Below, piece by piece: positions 1 through 11,699 of a stretch of 64,000 bases of DNA. The stretch covers positions 4,154,001 to 4,218,000 of the forward strand of contig JACGCM010001948.1 of NCBI GenBank assembly GCA_014058105.1, written 5' to 3'. The first letter of the stretch is position 1; each line of letters opens with the position of its first letter. The stretch comes from Kingdonia uniflora. Taxonomy: Eukaryota > Streptophyta > Magnoliopsida > Ranunculales > Circaeasteraceae. Made by a program: the position numbers and the translations under genes. Under the pieces are notes generated by a model. The model ran no database searches. It was given only the letters and a program-made list of their open reading frames with translations, and had not been told where the DNA came from.

Positions 1-1662
1 ACAACTTCAGATAACACAAGAACCCATCATTCGGGCCTACCTCTATAGATACATTAAAGTACAATATTTCTACATCATCCTCAATTCCCCTTTTCAACTT
101 CAACAGATCGAGACTAAGGACTTGGAAATACACCTTGTCCCCCCAAACTGGAAAAAACGTCCTAAACCATAACTCGTCCTCCTTCACATATTCACCCCCC
201 CCCCCCCCTTCCTGATAATTTCTTTTTATACCTCAATAATTTTTTTCCTACGTCTACCCCCTCTGGGTATATAAAATATTCCACCTCCTCCATCTCGACC
301 TCTTCCATTACTATGTCCTCAATTTGGGTGGGCACACTCTCTACTGCACCCATTACTACGTCTACCTTCACAATCATCCTCTCTACCTGATGACGATGTC
401 TCTTCCGAGCTGGATGACACTACGAATTTACTCCTAGGACTTCAATTTTTAGTTCGCACTTTCAACCTACAAATCAAAAGAAAATTAGAGTTTATTCAGT
501 CTAGCCCTACGATTCATTTTCATATTACATATTAATTTACAAACAGATAACAAAAACCTCACCCACATTTTCTTTTTCCTACTTATTACCCAAACAACAC
601 CTATAACAATTTTTTTTTCTCATTTTAAACTTTCCCAAAAGTATTCAGACTTTCCCATTCTACCAGTAGCAGTTCACAAAAAAAAAAAAAAAACCAACTA
701 CCATAAACTCAAAGAAATTGGGATTTCATGCACCCCAAATTTATATCAATTCACTCAACAAATATCAACATCAAAGGATCAATTTTTACCCCCTCTCCCA
801 TTTAGGAAACAACAAATCCCCCAAATACCCCTCATATTCTAATATACATAATAAATCTACTCCTACAAAATTAAATTCACAATATCAAAACATAAAGATT
901 CAAGTAATCCCACTCACCTGTACTCGAAGACCTACAATCTTCTGCTCTACCAACACCCTTTGAAGAGATTCCTCGCTTATACTAGTTTTTCAACACATGA
1001 GTAACACCAGACAAAGCTTTTGTTAATAATGGAGGACAGTGTTCAGAAATTAAACATTTGTTTTTCTCTTGGTGCACTATTCTCAATACTTTCCTCTCTC
1101 TCTAAAACTGGAGATAATTTATGAGGGAGAGAGAGAAAGAGAGAGACGAGCTTTTATACTCTCCCTCAATTTTTGAAATGACGGTTCCTTTAGATACGTG
1201 TCGATCACTCCTACTTCCTTCACAAATACGTCTTTTCGCCGTACCATTTCATCATTACTCTTTGGGTAATGAGTTTTGTTATCACAACTATTTTTCACGT
1301 CGGCCATTAAATAAATCCTCTCCTACTTCCCAAGAGAGCCTGTATGACCAATCACTTTTATTTTCCTCAACAGTTCGTACTACACAATCCCTCACTATAA
1401 ATAGCAGATAATTTCAAATTTCAAAATAGTCAGGATAGCTGTTAACATCTAACACAGTTGTCATCCGTCATAACTGCCTCCTTAAGCGGGGTAACATATG
1501 TATCAGTTCTACCATTCAGTACGAAGATTAACTACATACTTATCACAAGTCAACAATTAACAAAATACAAAATTTTGTAAAAAGATTATTTATTCATTTT
1601 GATCTGGAAGAATTCGAAATAACATTTAAAGCAGCCCGGGTGGTTCAGTTTCCCACACGGTA
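1..1662. other. No gene recognised; low-complexity intergenic DNA
   Basis: I see no convincing coding region here. The stretch holds a run of 14 C at 195-208, a run of 16 A at 678-693 and a GA-rich simple repeat at about 1125-1146. A TATA-like CTATAAATAG lies near 1396, but no gene can be tied to it. Short open frames on both strands have biased, low-complexity composition and no family resemblance. Confidence 0.5.
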
Positions 1663-2139
1663 TTATCTCCCCCCCCCCCCCCCCCCCCTCCGGTGCTCTT
1701 TCGTCATCTTCAACAAGTTTGTCCAATGCGATCTCTCGAGCTGCCACATCAAGGATAAGAGTTCAAAATACATCACACCAAAAAAATGATCTAGTTCTAC
1801 ACGCCTCTTTTCATCATTTAACCCCAACTGCAACGGCCACTCCAGCAGAACAGCGTCATATGGCAGCAAACAAAAATATCGCTTATGCAGTTCGACCACC
1901 TTAATGGCTAATCTACCTTCCACAACATGTTGGACACGTTGAGAGTGTTTCCTCACCGTCACAAGTTTTAAAGTTTGGTCTACATAAGAATAAGATGGAG
2001 AGTACCCAAAGATTAAGTTACTTATATAACCCACGAGAATCTTTTCTTTAACAACACCCATATATCTTACGGAACAGTTCTTTTGGAGAACATATATTTT
2101 AAGAAATAAATTGTTGGAAACAGAATATCTTTTTCCCAA
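1663..2139 (-). other. Open frame of unknown nature, possible remnant
   Basis: A 158-codon minus-strand frame whose C-terminal codons run into a 20-nt C tract at 1669-1688, so its end is low-complexity. Its middle (around ELHKRYFC) loosely resembles the coding-like remnants in the repeat pair further right (LKARYFC at 3.5 kb). It may therefore be a more distant member of the same repeated sequence. I do not recognise the family, and there is no visible promoter or splice context. It could be a chance open frame. Confidence 0.2.
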
Positions 2140-2481
2140 TCCTCACACGCGCGTATACCAGCGCATCGTTATCATCAAAAAGGGAAAACTACTTGGCCAA
2201 GACAGCGCATATTTACCATAACAGGCAAAATATTTGACCAAATCACATGCCACTATTCCTCACATACCTCGAACTCATCACAGTTCGAGTACACTCCTTT
2301 ACAGGTCAAGTAAAAATATTTTGCATAAAGTCTTTTATAGATCGAATATCACAGTTCGGGGAACTCCTACACAGTTCGAGACATTTTATTCCAAGTCGCA
2401 TAAGCAAGGTCGAGGTAATTTCCTACAATTTATACCAGGATGATATACTTTGTATGGTACGTACAAAAAGACAACCAAACA

Positions 2482-3105
2482 CACAAAGCATAAAAAAGGA
2501 AAGGGCGAGTTTATTTCATAAAATAAAGGTTACAAATTGAGTTGTTCTTCAAAATAACCTAGTTACAACTAATACATCCACCAGAACAGCCCCCACAGTC
2601 GCCCCTCGCAACAAAAGCATCTTCTTCTTCAACCGTCTCATAGGCTAAAATCCTTAGACTATCCCTACGCTCCACTTCTGTCAGTAGAACATAGTGATAC
2701 TGGCAGAGCCAGAAAAAAAAATCCAATCCAGCGCACTCAGCCTCTAACTCGATCATCCCCTCGTATGTCAGCTCAACTGGTATGGACGTAGGACCTGACA
2801 GAGATTGCTAACCAAAATATCGCAATTTCAATACCTCGTACTTGGCATCCACACATCTTACAAATTCCTCATGACGAATCTGGGAACTGGTCTTCACTAT
2901 TATACAGAGAGAATGAAATAACAATTTCTCTCAAGCACAGGATATTTATAACCTTCCAAACTTGGGTTACAAATCCCAACAGTCAAATATGATGCAATCA
3001 ATGTACATTGAAAGTCTACCAAACTGGTCAAATCAGTTTCGGGTATTTAAGAATGAATGTTGGAAATGGTTCTACCGTATTAAATGACGCCACTACCGAT
3101 TCCAA
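2482..3105 (-). repeat. Direct repeat copy 1 with coding-like remnant (unknown family)
   Basis: This segment and 3231-3815 are diverged direct copies, starting at a shared CACAAAGCA and ending near a shared GAATGTTGG. Read on the minus strand, both encode related peptide stretches. Copy 1 has SLSGPTSIPVELTYEGM and YHYVLLTEVERRDSLRIL, but an in-frame stop (TAG, next to GQSLSG) breaks it. The repeated peptide suggests a once-coding unit, perhaps part of a transposon. I do not recognise the protein family. Confidence 0.5.
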
Positions 3106-3230
3106 CATAGTAGATCACGGCACCCCTACACAGTTCACACATAACAGTTCGAGAAAACCTTCACAAGTACTTACATAATACAGTTCGAGTTGGTTTTCTC
3201 TGATTCATACCAGTGCATACAGAAAGAAAG

Positions 3231-3815
3231 TCACAAAGCAAGAAAAGGACAAGGCAAGTTTATTTCATCAAAACAAGGTTACAAATAAAGTTGATTACCA
3301 ACAAAACCTACAACTCTCACCGTCGTCCCCCGTGTAGGGACAATCTTTGTCGTCGACCATCTCTTCGGCCAAAGAATGTAGACTATCCCTACGCCCCACT
3401 TCGTCAGCAGAACGTAATGATACTGATAGAGCCAAACGAAGTTGTCTTCAGTAACTTTTACCTCTAACTCGTTCATCCCCTGGTACGTTGGCTCCACAGG
3501 TATGTGAGTGGGATTTGATAAAGACTGCTGACAAAAATATCTCGCTTTAAGTTTTTCAAACTTGGCCTCCACACGCCTAGTATGTCCTCGCTGCGAGTAC
3601 GAGACCTGGTCTTCACCATGATACAAAAAGAATGAGTTAAACATTTCTTCCAAGAACCGGATACTTCTAGCCTCAAATATTTAAGTTGCCAATCCCAACA
3701 ATCAACAGGAGTATCATCAATGCGTTTTGGAAATCTTGAAATTTAGTCCAGTCAAAATAGATATTCAAAAATGAATGTTGGGAATGATCCCAATATATTT
3801 ATTGCAGCACTAATG
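3231..3815 (-). repeat. Direct repeat copy 2 with 124-codon open frame (unknown family)
   Basis: The second copy of the direct repeat keeps a longer minus-strand frame (3653-3279). It shows SLSNPTHIPVEPTYQGM and YHYVLLTKWGVGIVYIL, aligning with copy 1 (SLSGPTSIPVELTYEGM, YHYVLLTEVERRDSLRIL). Conservation at the amino-acid level across the two copies argues that the ancestor was coding. No start context, intron or known domain is visible. A captured gene fragment or a retroelement remnant are both possible. Confidence 0.45.
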
Positions 3816-5379
3816 ATGCTTCTCAACCAACACCATGCGTGTTCTTGGTTGAGAGGGGGTGGTTGTAAGGGCTTATTCCCACTTTCGATCTCACAGGGGT
3901 AAGATATTGACCTCCGTGTAAACAGCTCGAACTCATAAGCCACGCGACGTCATTTAATGAAGCCGTTACGAGACAGAAGAGTCAGAACGTTCCACTACCA
4001 TTATGAAGATCTATTAAAACTTTGTTATAACGTTTGTCATTAAAGAAAATAATGGTCGTCAAACGGTCACAATGTAAGACCTATAAATAAGACCAGAGAT
4101 TTACATATTAGGGACAAGATTTTCTACCTAGAAACTCTATACAAAAACATTAAGAACATTCGTTGTAATAACTAGCCTCCCTCAATAAGATCATTCTTTC
4201 AAAATTCTCAAGAGAGGTCGTGGTTTTTACTTATTAAGAGATTTCCACGCTAAATCTTATGTGTTAGTGATTACTTGTTATTACTAGTGTTCTGATCGTA
4301 TTTGATGCGAGATCCTAAGTTCGAAATACAAAATTAGGCTCTTACAGTCAAGGGTTCAAATCTCACCACTAGTATATATACAACCCCTAAAAAAAAAAAA
4401 AAAAACTGTACATAAATCTAACCCAGAAGCCTTGCCCAGCCTTCTCGATCTCTCCCAAGTTCCAACCTTTAAAATACTTAAGACCAGCCCAACCTGACCC
4501 AACTCTCTCTACCTTCCCGACCCCAACTTGACCCAACCCTCTCTACCCTACCCTCGCAATTTTCATGAACTATGCACGGATGGTGTTTAGTCGACGTTAA
4601 TATGATGATCTATATATTCTCTAAACAATTTTGTCAAAGTTAACTTGTGCTTCTGTAATATTCTCGTAGTATATTTCAACTAATTAAACGTACGATATGC
4701 ATTAGTACATGTTAAGGGCATTTGATATATAAAATGTATTTATACAAAAAAAAAACATAAAATTGCTTAAATACTCTTTCATAATGCAACACCCCCCTCT
4801 AAAACGATAGGTCCACGCCTGCTAGAGGATCTAGTTGGAAATTGACGGGTCTGGGCAGATGGCCGGATACTTCTAACTACAATTAAAAAAAAATGTATTG
4901 TAAAGTGAAACTTGGGGTGAAGACGTCCAGAAATTGTTCTTGGAGCTACAAAAAAACAAAAATGATTCCTTGGTGGAAGACACGGAAAAATGGTTTCATA
5001 AAGATGGAAGCCATGAGATATGATTGTGACATGGCTTTTGGGGTTGTTCTGTAACGTATGCAAAAAGAATAAGGGATTCAGTGTTTTAGTGGTTTTAAAA
5101 GCTGCAATTCAAGTCTAAGGTTCATGAGCCTATGAACTTTGAAGAAGGTTGGTGATAACTGCATGATATTTTCTTTTTGATTGCTAGTTTCGATCTGCTT
5201 CAGAGCTAGAATAAGAAAAAATATAAATATAGACTAGTTCTAGTTTTGTTGAAGCTCACAATAGAAAAGGGTTCTTGGGGCAAAGTTTCCGACAATCCTT
5301 ATGAGGACGAGTGAGGTACAGACAGAGTTTAGGCGGCCTTGAATTCACGCGTGCCCATTTTAATATTATCACTAAGTCA
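3816..5379. other. Intergenic; LTR-promoter-like segment and retroposon-like tail
   Basis: No gene recognised. Around 3950-4140 the sequence resembles the promoter part of a plant LTR (GACGTCATTTAATGAAG, then CTATAAATAAGACC near 4080), but I could not find its partner. At about 4345-4400 a tRNA B-box-like GGTTCAAATCTC is followed by an A-rich tract (from about 4388), which could be a retroposon tail. 4460-4560 is rich in CCAACCTGACCC-type simple sequence. Confidence 0.35.
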
Positions 5380-6045
5380 TACTTCAGTCTTCGATGATCT
5401 GCGCGATTACCACTGAAAAACATTTTCATGTGTGACTACTACTGTATTTCAGTTGGGATCACCGGAACTCGATCTCTCTTTCTATATTTCTACAATGAAA
5501 CAAGCAAGAAAGACAGCCACTATATGGGGACCTGAGATCAAGCTTAGGGTTTGTCACCACTTATATAAGATCAAAAAGGTTTTTAAGTTATAAAACAAGT
5601 ACTAAGCGACAGACAATCATTCATGAAAATGGTGAAAAGGGAGAATATATATTTGGGAATCGTAGAGGCACGCAAAACGGATTTCCTGCGCAATCTTCGA
5701 ATTAAAGACAGTAAATCAAATAAGCTTTGTAGGATTCAACCTATACTTAGCTCTATGATCATATATTTTTTATGTATCATGCTTTGACTAAGTTGGGTTT
5801 ATGTCTTTAGCTGTGTCTTAAGTATAGAGGGTACACAAACCAATAAACAAAGTGGTGCGAGGATAATGAAGTTTATCTTTGGCTAAGACAGAGCATGAGG
5901 AAAATTTACTTTTTTTGCTTGCCACAATAAGTTGGTGGTTTTGTATTGGTGCGTGCAGTTCACAACGTTTATTGGACGGATCTTTTCTTGCAAGAGCATC
6001 TGTAACAGCCCCTCTAGAAGTATAGAATTAGGTCTTAGTATCAGC

Positions 6046-6125
6046 CTATCCCCTAGTGAAGGCGATAATGGGCTAAATGTATTTGACGGGGCAGCCTAGC
6101 CTCTAGTGAAGGCGATAATGGGCGA
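6046..6125. repeat. Short direct repeat upstream of WOX5
   Basis: The string CTAGTGAAGGCGATAATGGG occurs twice within about 80 bp, roughly 430-500 bp upstream of the WOX5 start codon. Its spacing suits a small local duplication. Whether it has a regulatory role cannot be told from the sequence. Confidence 0.6.
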
Positions 6126-6424
6126 AACTGTAGTGGGCTAGCTTAATTGAGAGAATCTGAAATGTTCTATTGGGGCTTGGGGGGAACTTCGTTGCATTCA
6201 ACTCCAAAATTCTTGAAAACATAATGCTCGTCTCTTTATCTATCAAAACATTGAACGAGTGGCAGTTTTTGTGGATGTCTCTCTCTAACTTTCGATGCAC
6301 AAAAAACCATGACAAAAATAACATCATATGAATTTCCCTAACATCAATGTGCACTAGTCTAAACCATGTCCAAAAGGGATATCATGTTTGGAATAAATTA
6401 AGAACCTTAGTACTGTTTTTGAAT

Positions 6425-6433
6425 TATATATAA
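6425..6433 (+). promoter_or_regulatory. Probable TATA box of the WOX5-like gene
   Basis: TATATATAA lies 118-126 bp upstream of the ATG. A transcript starting about 30 bp downstream would have a leader of roughly 90 nt, GA-rich just before the start codon (6515-6545). This is ordinary plant promoter geometry. It is an inference from position and composition. Confidence 0.5.
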
Positions 6434-6550
6434 CTTATATAATATAAGTACAGATTGACTGGGAACTTTTGAGTCCAGAGATAAGAAGATCAGATCAGAC
6501 ACTTAGAGAGACAAAGCTTTTACAGACAGAGAGAAAGAGAAAGAGTAGAC

Positions 6551-7160
6551 ATGGAGGAAGGAATGTCAGGTTTTTGTATCAAAGCTGGAAATGGTGGAGG
6601 ACACGGGAACAACAAGTGTGCGCGATGGAATCCAACCATTGAACAAGTTACAGTTCTGACTGATCTGTTTAGGTCTGGTCTTCGAACTCCAACCACTGAT
6701 CAAATTCAAAACATCTCTTCTCAACTCAGCTTTTATGGTAAGATCGAGAGCAAGAACGTTTTCTACTGGTTCCAGAATCATAAAGCAAGGGAAAGACAAA
6801 AGCGACGAAGAATTTCTGTTTCTGTCATTCAAGATCGAGGTGATCCTCTAACCGGACTAGAGGGGAAATCTTTATCTGCTAAAGGTACGTAAAACATTCA
6901 ATATCTTTTCCTCTTAGGGTTCCTTTTATTTTTTGGTTTAGCTATGGTGTTTATGTTTTTCTTTAACAGGTTTTGCAGAGGTCGATCAGGTTACGGAGAC
7001 TGATAGAGTGATTAAAACGCTTCAACTGTTTCCTCTGAACACATATGTTGAATCTGAATGTGAAGCGGGAAAGTTCAGGATATTGAGAGACAATTGCAAA
7101 GAGGTGATTGGAAGAGAGTTTGATTATCCACCATTAGATCTACGTTTAAGTTTCTTATAA
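6551..7160 (+). CDS. WOX5: WUSCHEL-related homeobox protein, WOX5/WOX7 type
   Basis: A nuclear homeodomain transcription factor of the WUS clade; Arabidopsis WOX5 maintains the root quiescent centre and distal stem cells. Exon 1 is 6551-6884 and exon 2 is 6970-7160. The GTACGT donor and TTTAACAG acceptor join in frame through a split Gly codon, giving 174 residues (Arabidopsis WOX5 has about 182). Residues about 23-87 are the expanded WOX homeodomain, with helix 3 [19 protein letters not shown]. The WUS box TLQLFPL is at 128-134. The C terminus [10 protein letters not shown] is an EAR-like repressor motif matching the C-terminal end of WOX5. The start is the first ATG after a GA-rich leader. 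No damage is visible. WOX5 rather than WOX7 fits the full-length C terminus, but true orthology needs a tree. Confidence 0.95.
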
Positions 7161-7216
7161 TCTGGAAACAGTGGGGATGTTTTAGATTACACTAAGAATA
7201 TTATTTTCTGATTTCA

Positions 7217-7222
7217 AATAAA
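7217..7222 (+). terminator. Polyadenylation signal candidate for WOX5
   Basis: AATAAA lies 57 bp after the stop codon in a T-rich 3' region, a normal position for a plant near-upstream element. Confidence 0.45.
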
Positions 7223-7560
7223 CCTTTTTTCCATCTTACTTTTATTATAAACCTTTTTTTGTTGAAATGAAACTCTAGATATTGATGCCTTGACCTGAAA
7301 CTTTTATAGGCTTCAAGTACTCGTCATTCTCATCCTCGACCTCGTCCTTCTCGTCACATTTTTTTTGAACTCAACCACCAAATGATGCAGTACATGCTTG
7401 AGAATACTTCCTAAAAACCATGTAATGTCAATGCATTTTTTAGGTTTAGATGTCTTTATTGTGAGAGTTCACATCATCTATAGTCTCAGATTATCACTGG
7501 GAGCACATCTGAGGAATTCTGGGATATTTTCCATCTAGTTTGGCTAGTTATATTTACAAG

Positions 7561-7711
7561 CTTAGCATTAAGATCAAGGGTTGCCAAAGATAGATATACT
7601 TAGCATTAAGATCAAGGCTATTCATCTATAAAGATCAAGAACTTTGGCAGGTCATTCTCCAGAATCCCATCTCTCCCTAAAGCATCATTATCGCTAAGTA
7701 TATCTATCTTT
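7561..7711. repeat. Inverted repeat with 19-bp perfect arms downstream of WOX5
   Basis: AAAGATAGATATACTTAGC at 7586-7604 is exactly complementary to 7693-7711, with an 88-bp spacer. The left arm overlaps a short direct repeat: CTTAGCATTAAGATCAAGG occurs at 7561-7579 and again at 7599-7617. The structure could form a stem 430-550 bp downstream of the WOX5 stop. Confidence 0.7.
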
Positions 7712-8609
7712 AAATTCTTAGTGTTGCCAAGTGATCTTTGAAGTGTTGATGCTCAGAGGTTTTAGTTTGTGATGATCAAAGCACCTTGTTAAGATCACTC
7801 TCTGTTTCATGTTAGTTGGTTTCTTGGTTTTAAAGGTGGTTAATTTTAGAGCATTTTTACTTCTATTTTCATATCATACGCCGTATTGTGGATTTTGATA
7901 ATCACGAGCTTAAGTTGAGAGTTAACATTCTGTGACTTGAAAGTGAAGGAGATGAAGTGAATTCCTAGGTTCCAGGCTCCAATTAGGTGCAGAGCAATAT
8001 CATCAGCCTCAGCCTAGGATATACTCTTTTAGGTTTCATGTTAAGCTCCCAAAATTTCCTATTTTTTAAAGTTTGTACTCTGATGTCTGCGCAAGACTCT
8101 GCGCAAGACCTATGTCAGAAACTGTCTTAGTTGAGGTATGTTAATATATATCAAGCTTTACCTGCATCACCTACCTCTGTCTGAATTACTTGAACCTTCT
8201 GAAAATAATGAGGATTTACAAATTTCTAGTCTCTAGATCAGAAGGAAAAAAAAAATCCGTTATATACACAAATAAGTTGGTAAATTTGGTTTTCCTTAAA
8301 CACCATGGTAGTCTGAAATGTAGTATTTACATGTTAATATGACTGTAGCTTTCTGTCTAAATCACTATGTCCTAGAGTTCTTTTGTAGACTATACTTCCT
8401 GTTGAAGCTTTAGGAATTCGTCCACCATACTTGAGTCCGTTTTCAGGACTGGAGGATGGAGGTATGGAGAGTATCTGGCATACAGCCACTTCTACTTATA
8501 CGTGACTGTGGCTAGAGTCACTGGAAAACATTTTCATACTTGACTAACCTACGAATCTGTCTCATACTAAACAAATTTCGCAATCCTGTGTTGCAATTAC
8601 TGGCATATA

Positions 8610-8756
8610 GGCTCTGCTTGGTATGCTGTTTATACCTCCATATATCAAGGAATTCTGTTTATTTTTCTTGATCCAACCATTGCTAACCATTGGATCAAAG
8701 AAAATAAACGATAATTCATGATTTGTGGAGCTATAAACGGGATACCAAGCGGAGCC
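8610..8756. ncRNA. Long imperfect hairpin: candidate MIRNA precursor or MITE
   Basis: Left arm 8610-8676 and right arm 8690-8756 are both 67 bp, with a 13-bp loop. By hand alignment 53 of 67 positions pair as Watson-Crick, and some mismatches are G-U wobbles. The outer part (GGCTCTGCTTGGTAT against GGCTCCGCTTGGTAT) and inner part (TTGATCCAA) pair best. It lies in duplication unit 1; units 2 and 3 show only a very short stem (GAAGCATATG) at the equivalent place. I see no clear target duplication. It could be a young MIRNA-like locus, a small MITE, or a local inverted duplication. Confidence 0.5.
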
Positions 8757-9133
8757 ATAGTTGGTTTCATAGGCTTCACTTATGTACATCATAGAAGCAT
8801 TTGAGAGAACATAATTTAGAAACTAAGACATTTCTTACGATGAGTATCATTGAAAGAGAATTCCTGACTGTGATCTTCACTCATGCGTTTGGAGCGTGAC
8901 CATCATGATGATGAAACTTGGAGAATATTTGGATGTGGCTCAGTTAGTTAAACAACCACGCACATTACACAAATTCAAGTAAACATTCATTAAGACTTGG
9001 CCTTTAGATCCTAACAACACTCCATTTCAGAAACTAATCACAGCTTATATGATGACACTCATGGGAATGCAAATTCCAAGCTCTTGTCAACGGGAAAACT
9101 ACATTTGCTGAAACTTTTGTGGCTACTCATGAG

Positions 9134-9484
9134 TTAAGTGAGAACAATCGACACGGGCCTCCCACGGCCTCCCACAGACACAGTATCAAGGACTGTAAAA
9201 AACATACCAGACTTGCTCCAACTATGTATAAGCCCATCATAGTCATTGCTGAGGAACTCTTGAGATGCGATCTGACCTCTATGCATGGGGCTTAGTCTAG
9301 CATAACCATCTCTTCTTGAGTAACTCCGGCTACAAGTAAGCCAATCCAAGGTACTCAGAAGGAATATTTTCGACATGGTAACCATCTCCTCTGTAGTAAC
9401 TCTGGCTACAAAGAAGCTAATCCAAGGTATTGGGAAGGAATATTTGGCAATGTTGAAATCTTCAGTCTCCACTACCGCAGCCAT
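9134..9484 (-). CDS. Unrecognised short gene family, copy A (unit 1)
   Basis: Minus-strand frame starting at the ATG at 9484, with IPWISFFVARVTTEEMVTMS near the N terminus. Copies B (12506) and C (29714) share this block: IPWIDVAGVAAEEMVTMS and IPWIDGVYEAGVTTEEMVTM. Copy A also contains an internal tandem duplication of about 72 bp, so the segment ending in GAGATGGTTA occurs twice. All three copies share a GTATGT/GTACGT donor-like site further on, so the open frame may run into an intron here. I do not recognise a domain. It could be a lineage-specific gene, a decayed gene, or a transcribed non-coding unit. Confidence 0.35.
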   Translation of the reverse strand: MAAVVETEDFNIAKYSFPIPWISFFVARVTTEEMVTMSKIFLLSTLDWLTCSRSYSRRDGYARLSPMHRGQIASQEFLSNDYDGLIHSWSKSGMFFTVLDTVSVGGRGRPVSIVLT

Positions 9485-11699
9485 TGTTTCTTCTCTTCTG
9501 ATCGTCACAGTTAATATAGCAAAATCTGAAGAAGCAAAATGACCTGTTTTATAACTTATGCCAATGATCAAGTTGTGTTTTATTAGTATTAGTTGGCCGC
9601 AGGAAGAAGGTGGGAAGAGCTTTCCTAAACACTTATATACTAATAATCTCTTCTTATTATATATAAATACAACTAGTTTGTATTAAACTAATTATGTACA
9701 TCTGGACTCTGAAGGAAATATTGATCCATAATGTTGCTAGGCAAATTACTGTTTGAGATATTGTATCGACAGAAATCAACTGGTCTAAGCAAATACCATT
9801 GAAAAACATGTGTTCCCATGTGATTACTTCTGTATTTTAATTGGGCTCACCGGAAACCGATCTCTTTTTCTAGATTAAGACAATGAAACAAACTAGGAAG
9901 ACAGCCACTGTATGGGGGACCTGAGATCAAGTATAGGGTTTATCACCAGTTGTATAAACCCTATATCTTATCTCAGATCCTGCATCACCAGTTATATAAT
10001 TTGCTTTAAAAAAAAAAACCCAGTTATATAAGATCAAAAGGCTTTCCAGTTATAATACAAATGATAAGAGACAGACAATCATCCATGAATATGTTGAAAA
10101 TGGAGAATATATATGTTTAGACATTGTAGAGGCATGCAAAATATACATAGATCCATGATCATTATTTTTTTATGCATATAATGTGAATCTACGAATGTGA
10201 AAGCTTAATTCGTATTTGATTAACACTACGTTTGAACTAGATCTCAAATAAAGTATAATAACATGAAAACTCAACTTTTTTTATAAACAAATCAACTCTA
10301 CTAAATTACTGAAGAACAAATAACTTAGACATTCACTTTTATAGAACACAAGAGGATTAGAATTAGCAACTGTAATTCTAATCTAAATAGAATTCTGTTG
10401 GTAAAACTTTCTCTTTAACCTTATGTTAATTAAATAAGCAACTCACTCAAATCTACTTGGATCTCCATATGCTTGAATTAAAATAATATAAATAAAAATA
10501 ATGTATCAACTATTAGATGATGTCACATCAGTATTATTGGATCATGCTTTGACTTTGAGTTTGTCTTTAGCTCTAACTTTACTTAGAGTTCAAACCTTTT
10601 TTTTTCCTTTTCATTTGTCTTTTGCTTTAACCAAATTGGGTTAGTGACTTTAGTACTAACTTTTTCTATAGAAAAAACAAAAATGGTGGGGAATGTTGAT
10701 AATGAAGTTTGAGACAGATCGGAACATGAGGAAAAGTAACTGTTTTTGCTTGCCACAACAAGTTGCTGATTGTCTCAATTCGCCTAAAAGAATCAGAACT
10801 TTGGAAGCTTTTTCTGTAGAAATCCATTGATCTATTAGTAATACAACTATAGACACCGTGTTAGAGATTACAATTTTTTGTTTCCTTGAATTGTTCCAAG
10901 TGTTACCAAGTGCTCTTTGGAGTGCCTTGAATACCACAGACACTTTGTTAAGACTACAATACTTCATGTTTGGTTGCTTTTGATGGTTTTAGTACTTTTG
11001 GAGCTTTTTTCTACTTCTTTCATGTAATGTACAGTATAACACATCCGTGCTGCCTAAGTCTGCATTTAGCAAATTATACGTGTCTGCCTGCATATAAAAG
11101 AAATTTACTGTTTCAAATCTGCACGCTTCAATATTCTAAAATCTAGCTAGTTATAACCAAAAGGAAGGCCCAGATATTTGACATTCAAGCTAATCCTCTA
11201 ATTCATTTCATCCCAAGAAGGGCTACAACTTCCCTTAAAATTACCATTAGCAAATCTTAAACCCACAAAGATTTACAATTTACATCCTATAAGTACTAAA
11301 AAAAAGGGCAACCTACATGTGAGCTGTGACAAGAAAATTCATAATGCAGCTATAATATATTTTCATCATAAATAAATACACTGTCGTGGATGAAGTTCCA
11401 GACCAACCTTAATTCTCCCCTCACACAATCTGAAAGTAATCACTTTTCAATCGACTGAGATGGGGGAAGCAAATATGTTTATGATCTCAGACATGACTAC
11501 AAAAAATCACAATCTTGTATTACAATCTCCTTACATAGATTTTGAACTTAAATAATGCATATCAACAACAAATGGTCTTATATGCTTCAATCACGCTATA
11601 CTATAGAAGCATATGAGAGAATGCGATATAGAAATTATGGCAACTCCTTAAGAGGAGTATTACCGGAATTATTTATTTTTTATGATCTTAGGATATTCA

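Larger units (their letters stand above)
5380..9610. repeat. Segmental duplication unit 1 (carries WOX5)
   Basis: 5.39-5.95 kb is clearly related to 9.79-10.76 kb: shared stretches include GACAGCCACT followed by GGGGACCTGAGATCAAG, and TTGCTTGCCACAA. 7.70-7.87 kb matches 10.86-11.05 kb, and 8.38-9.6 kb matches parts of 11.1-12.65 and 28.16-29.85 kb. Order and orientation are kept, so this is a tandem duplication rather than scattered transposons. Unit 1 is the only copy that contains the homeobox gene. Confidence 0.7.

Noticed and set aside
4340..4405. B-box-like GGTTCAAATCTC followed by an A tract as a tRNA gene or SINE
   Set aside because: I could not find a matching A box at a proper distance or a cloverleaf fold, so it is only noted in the region description.
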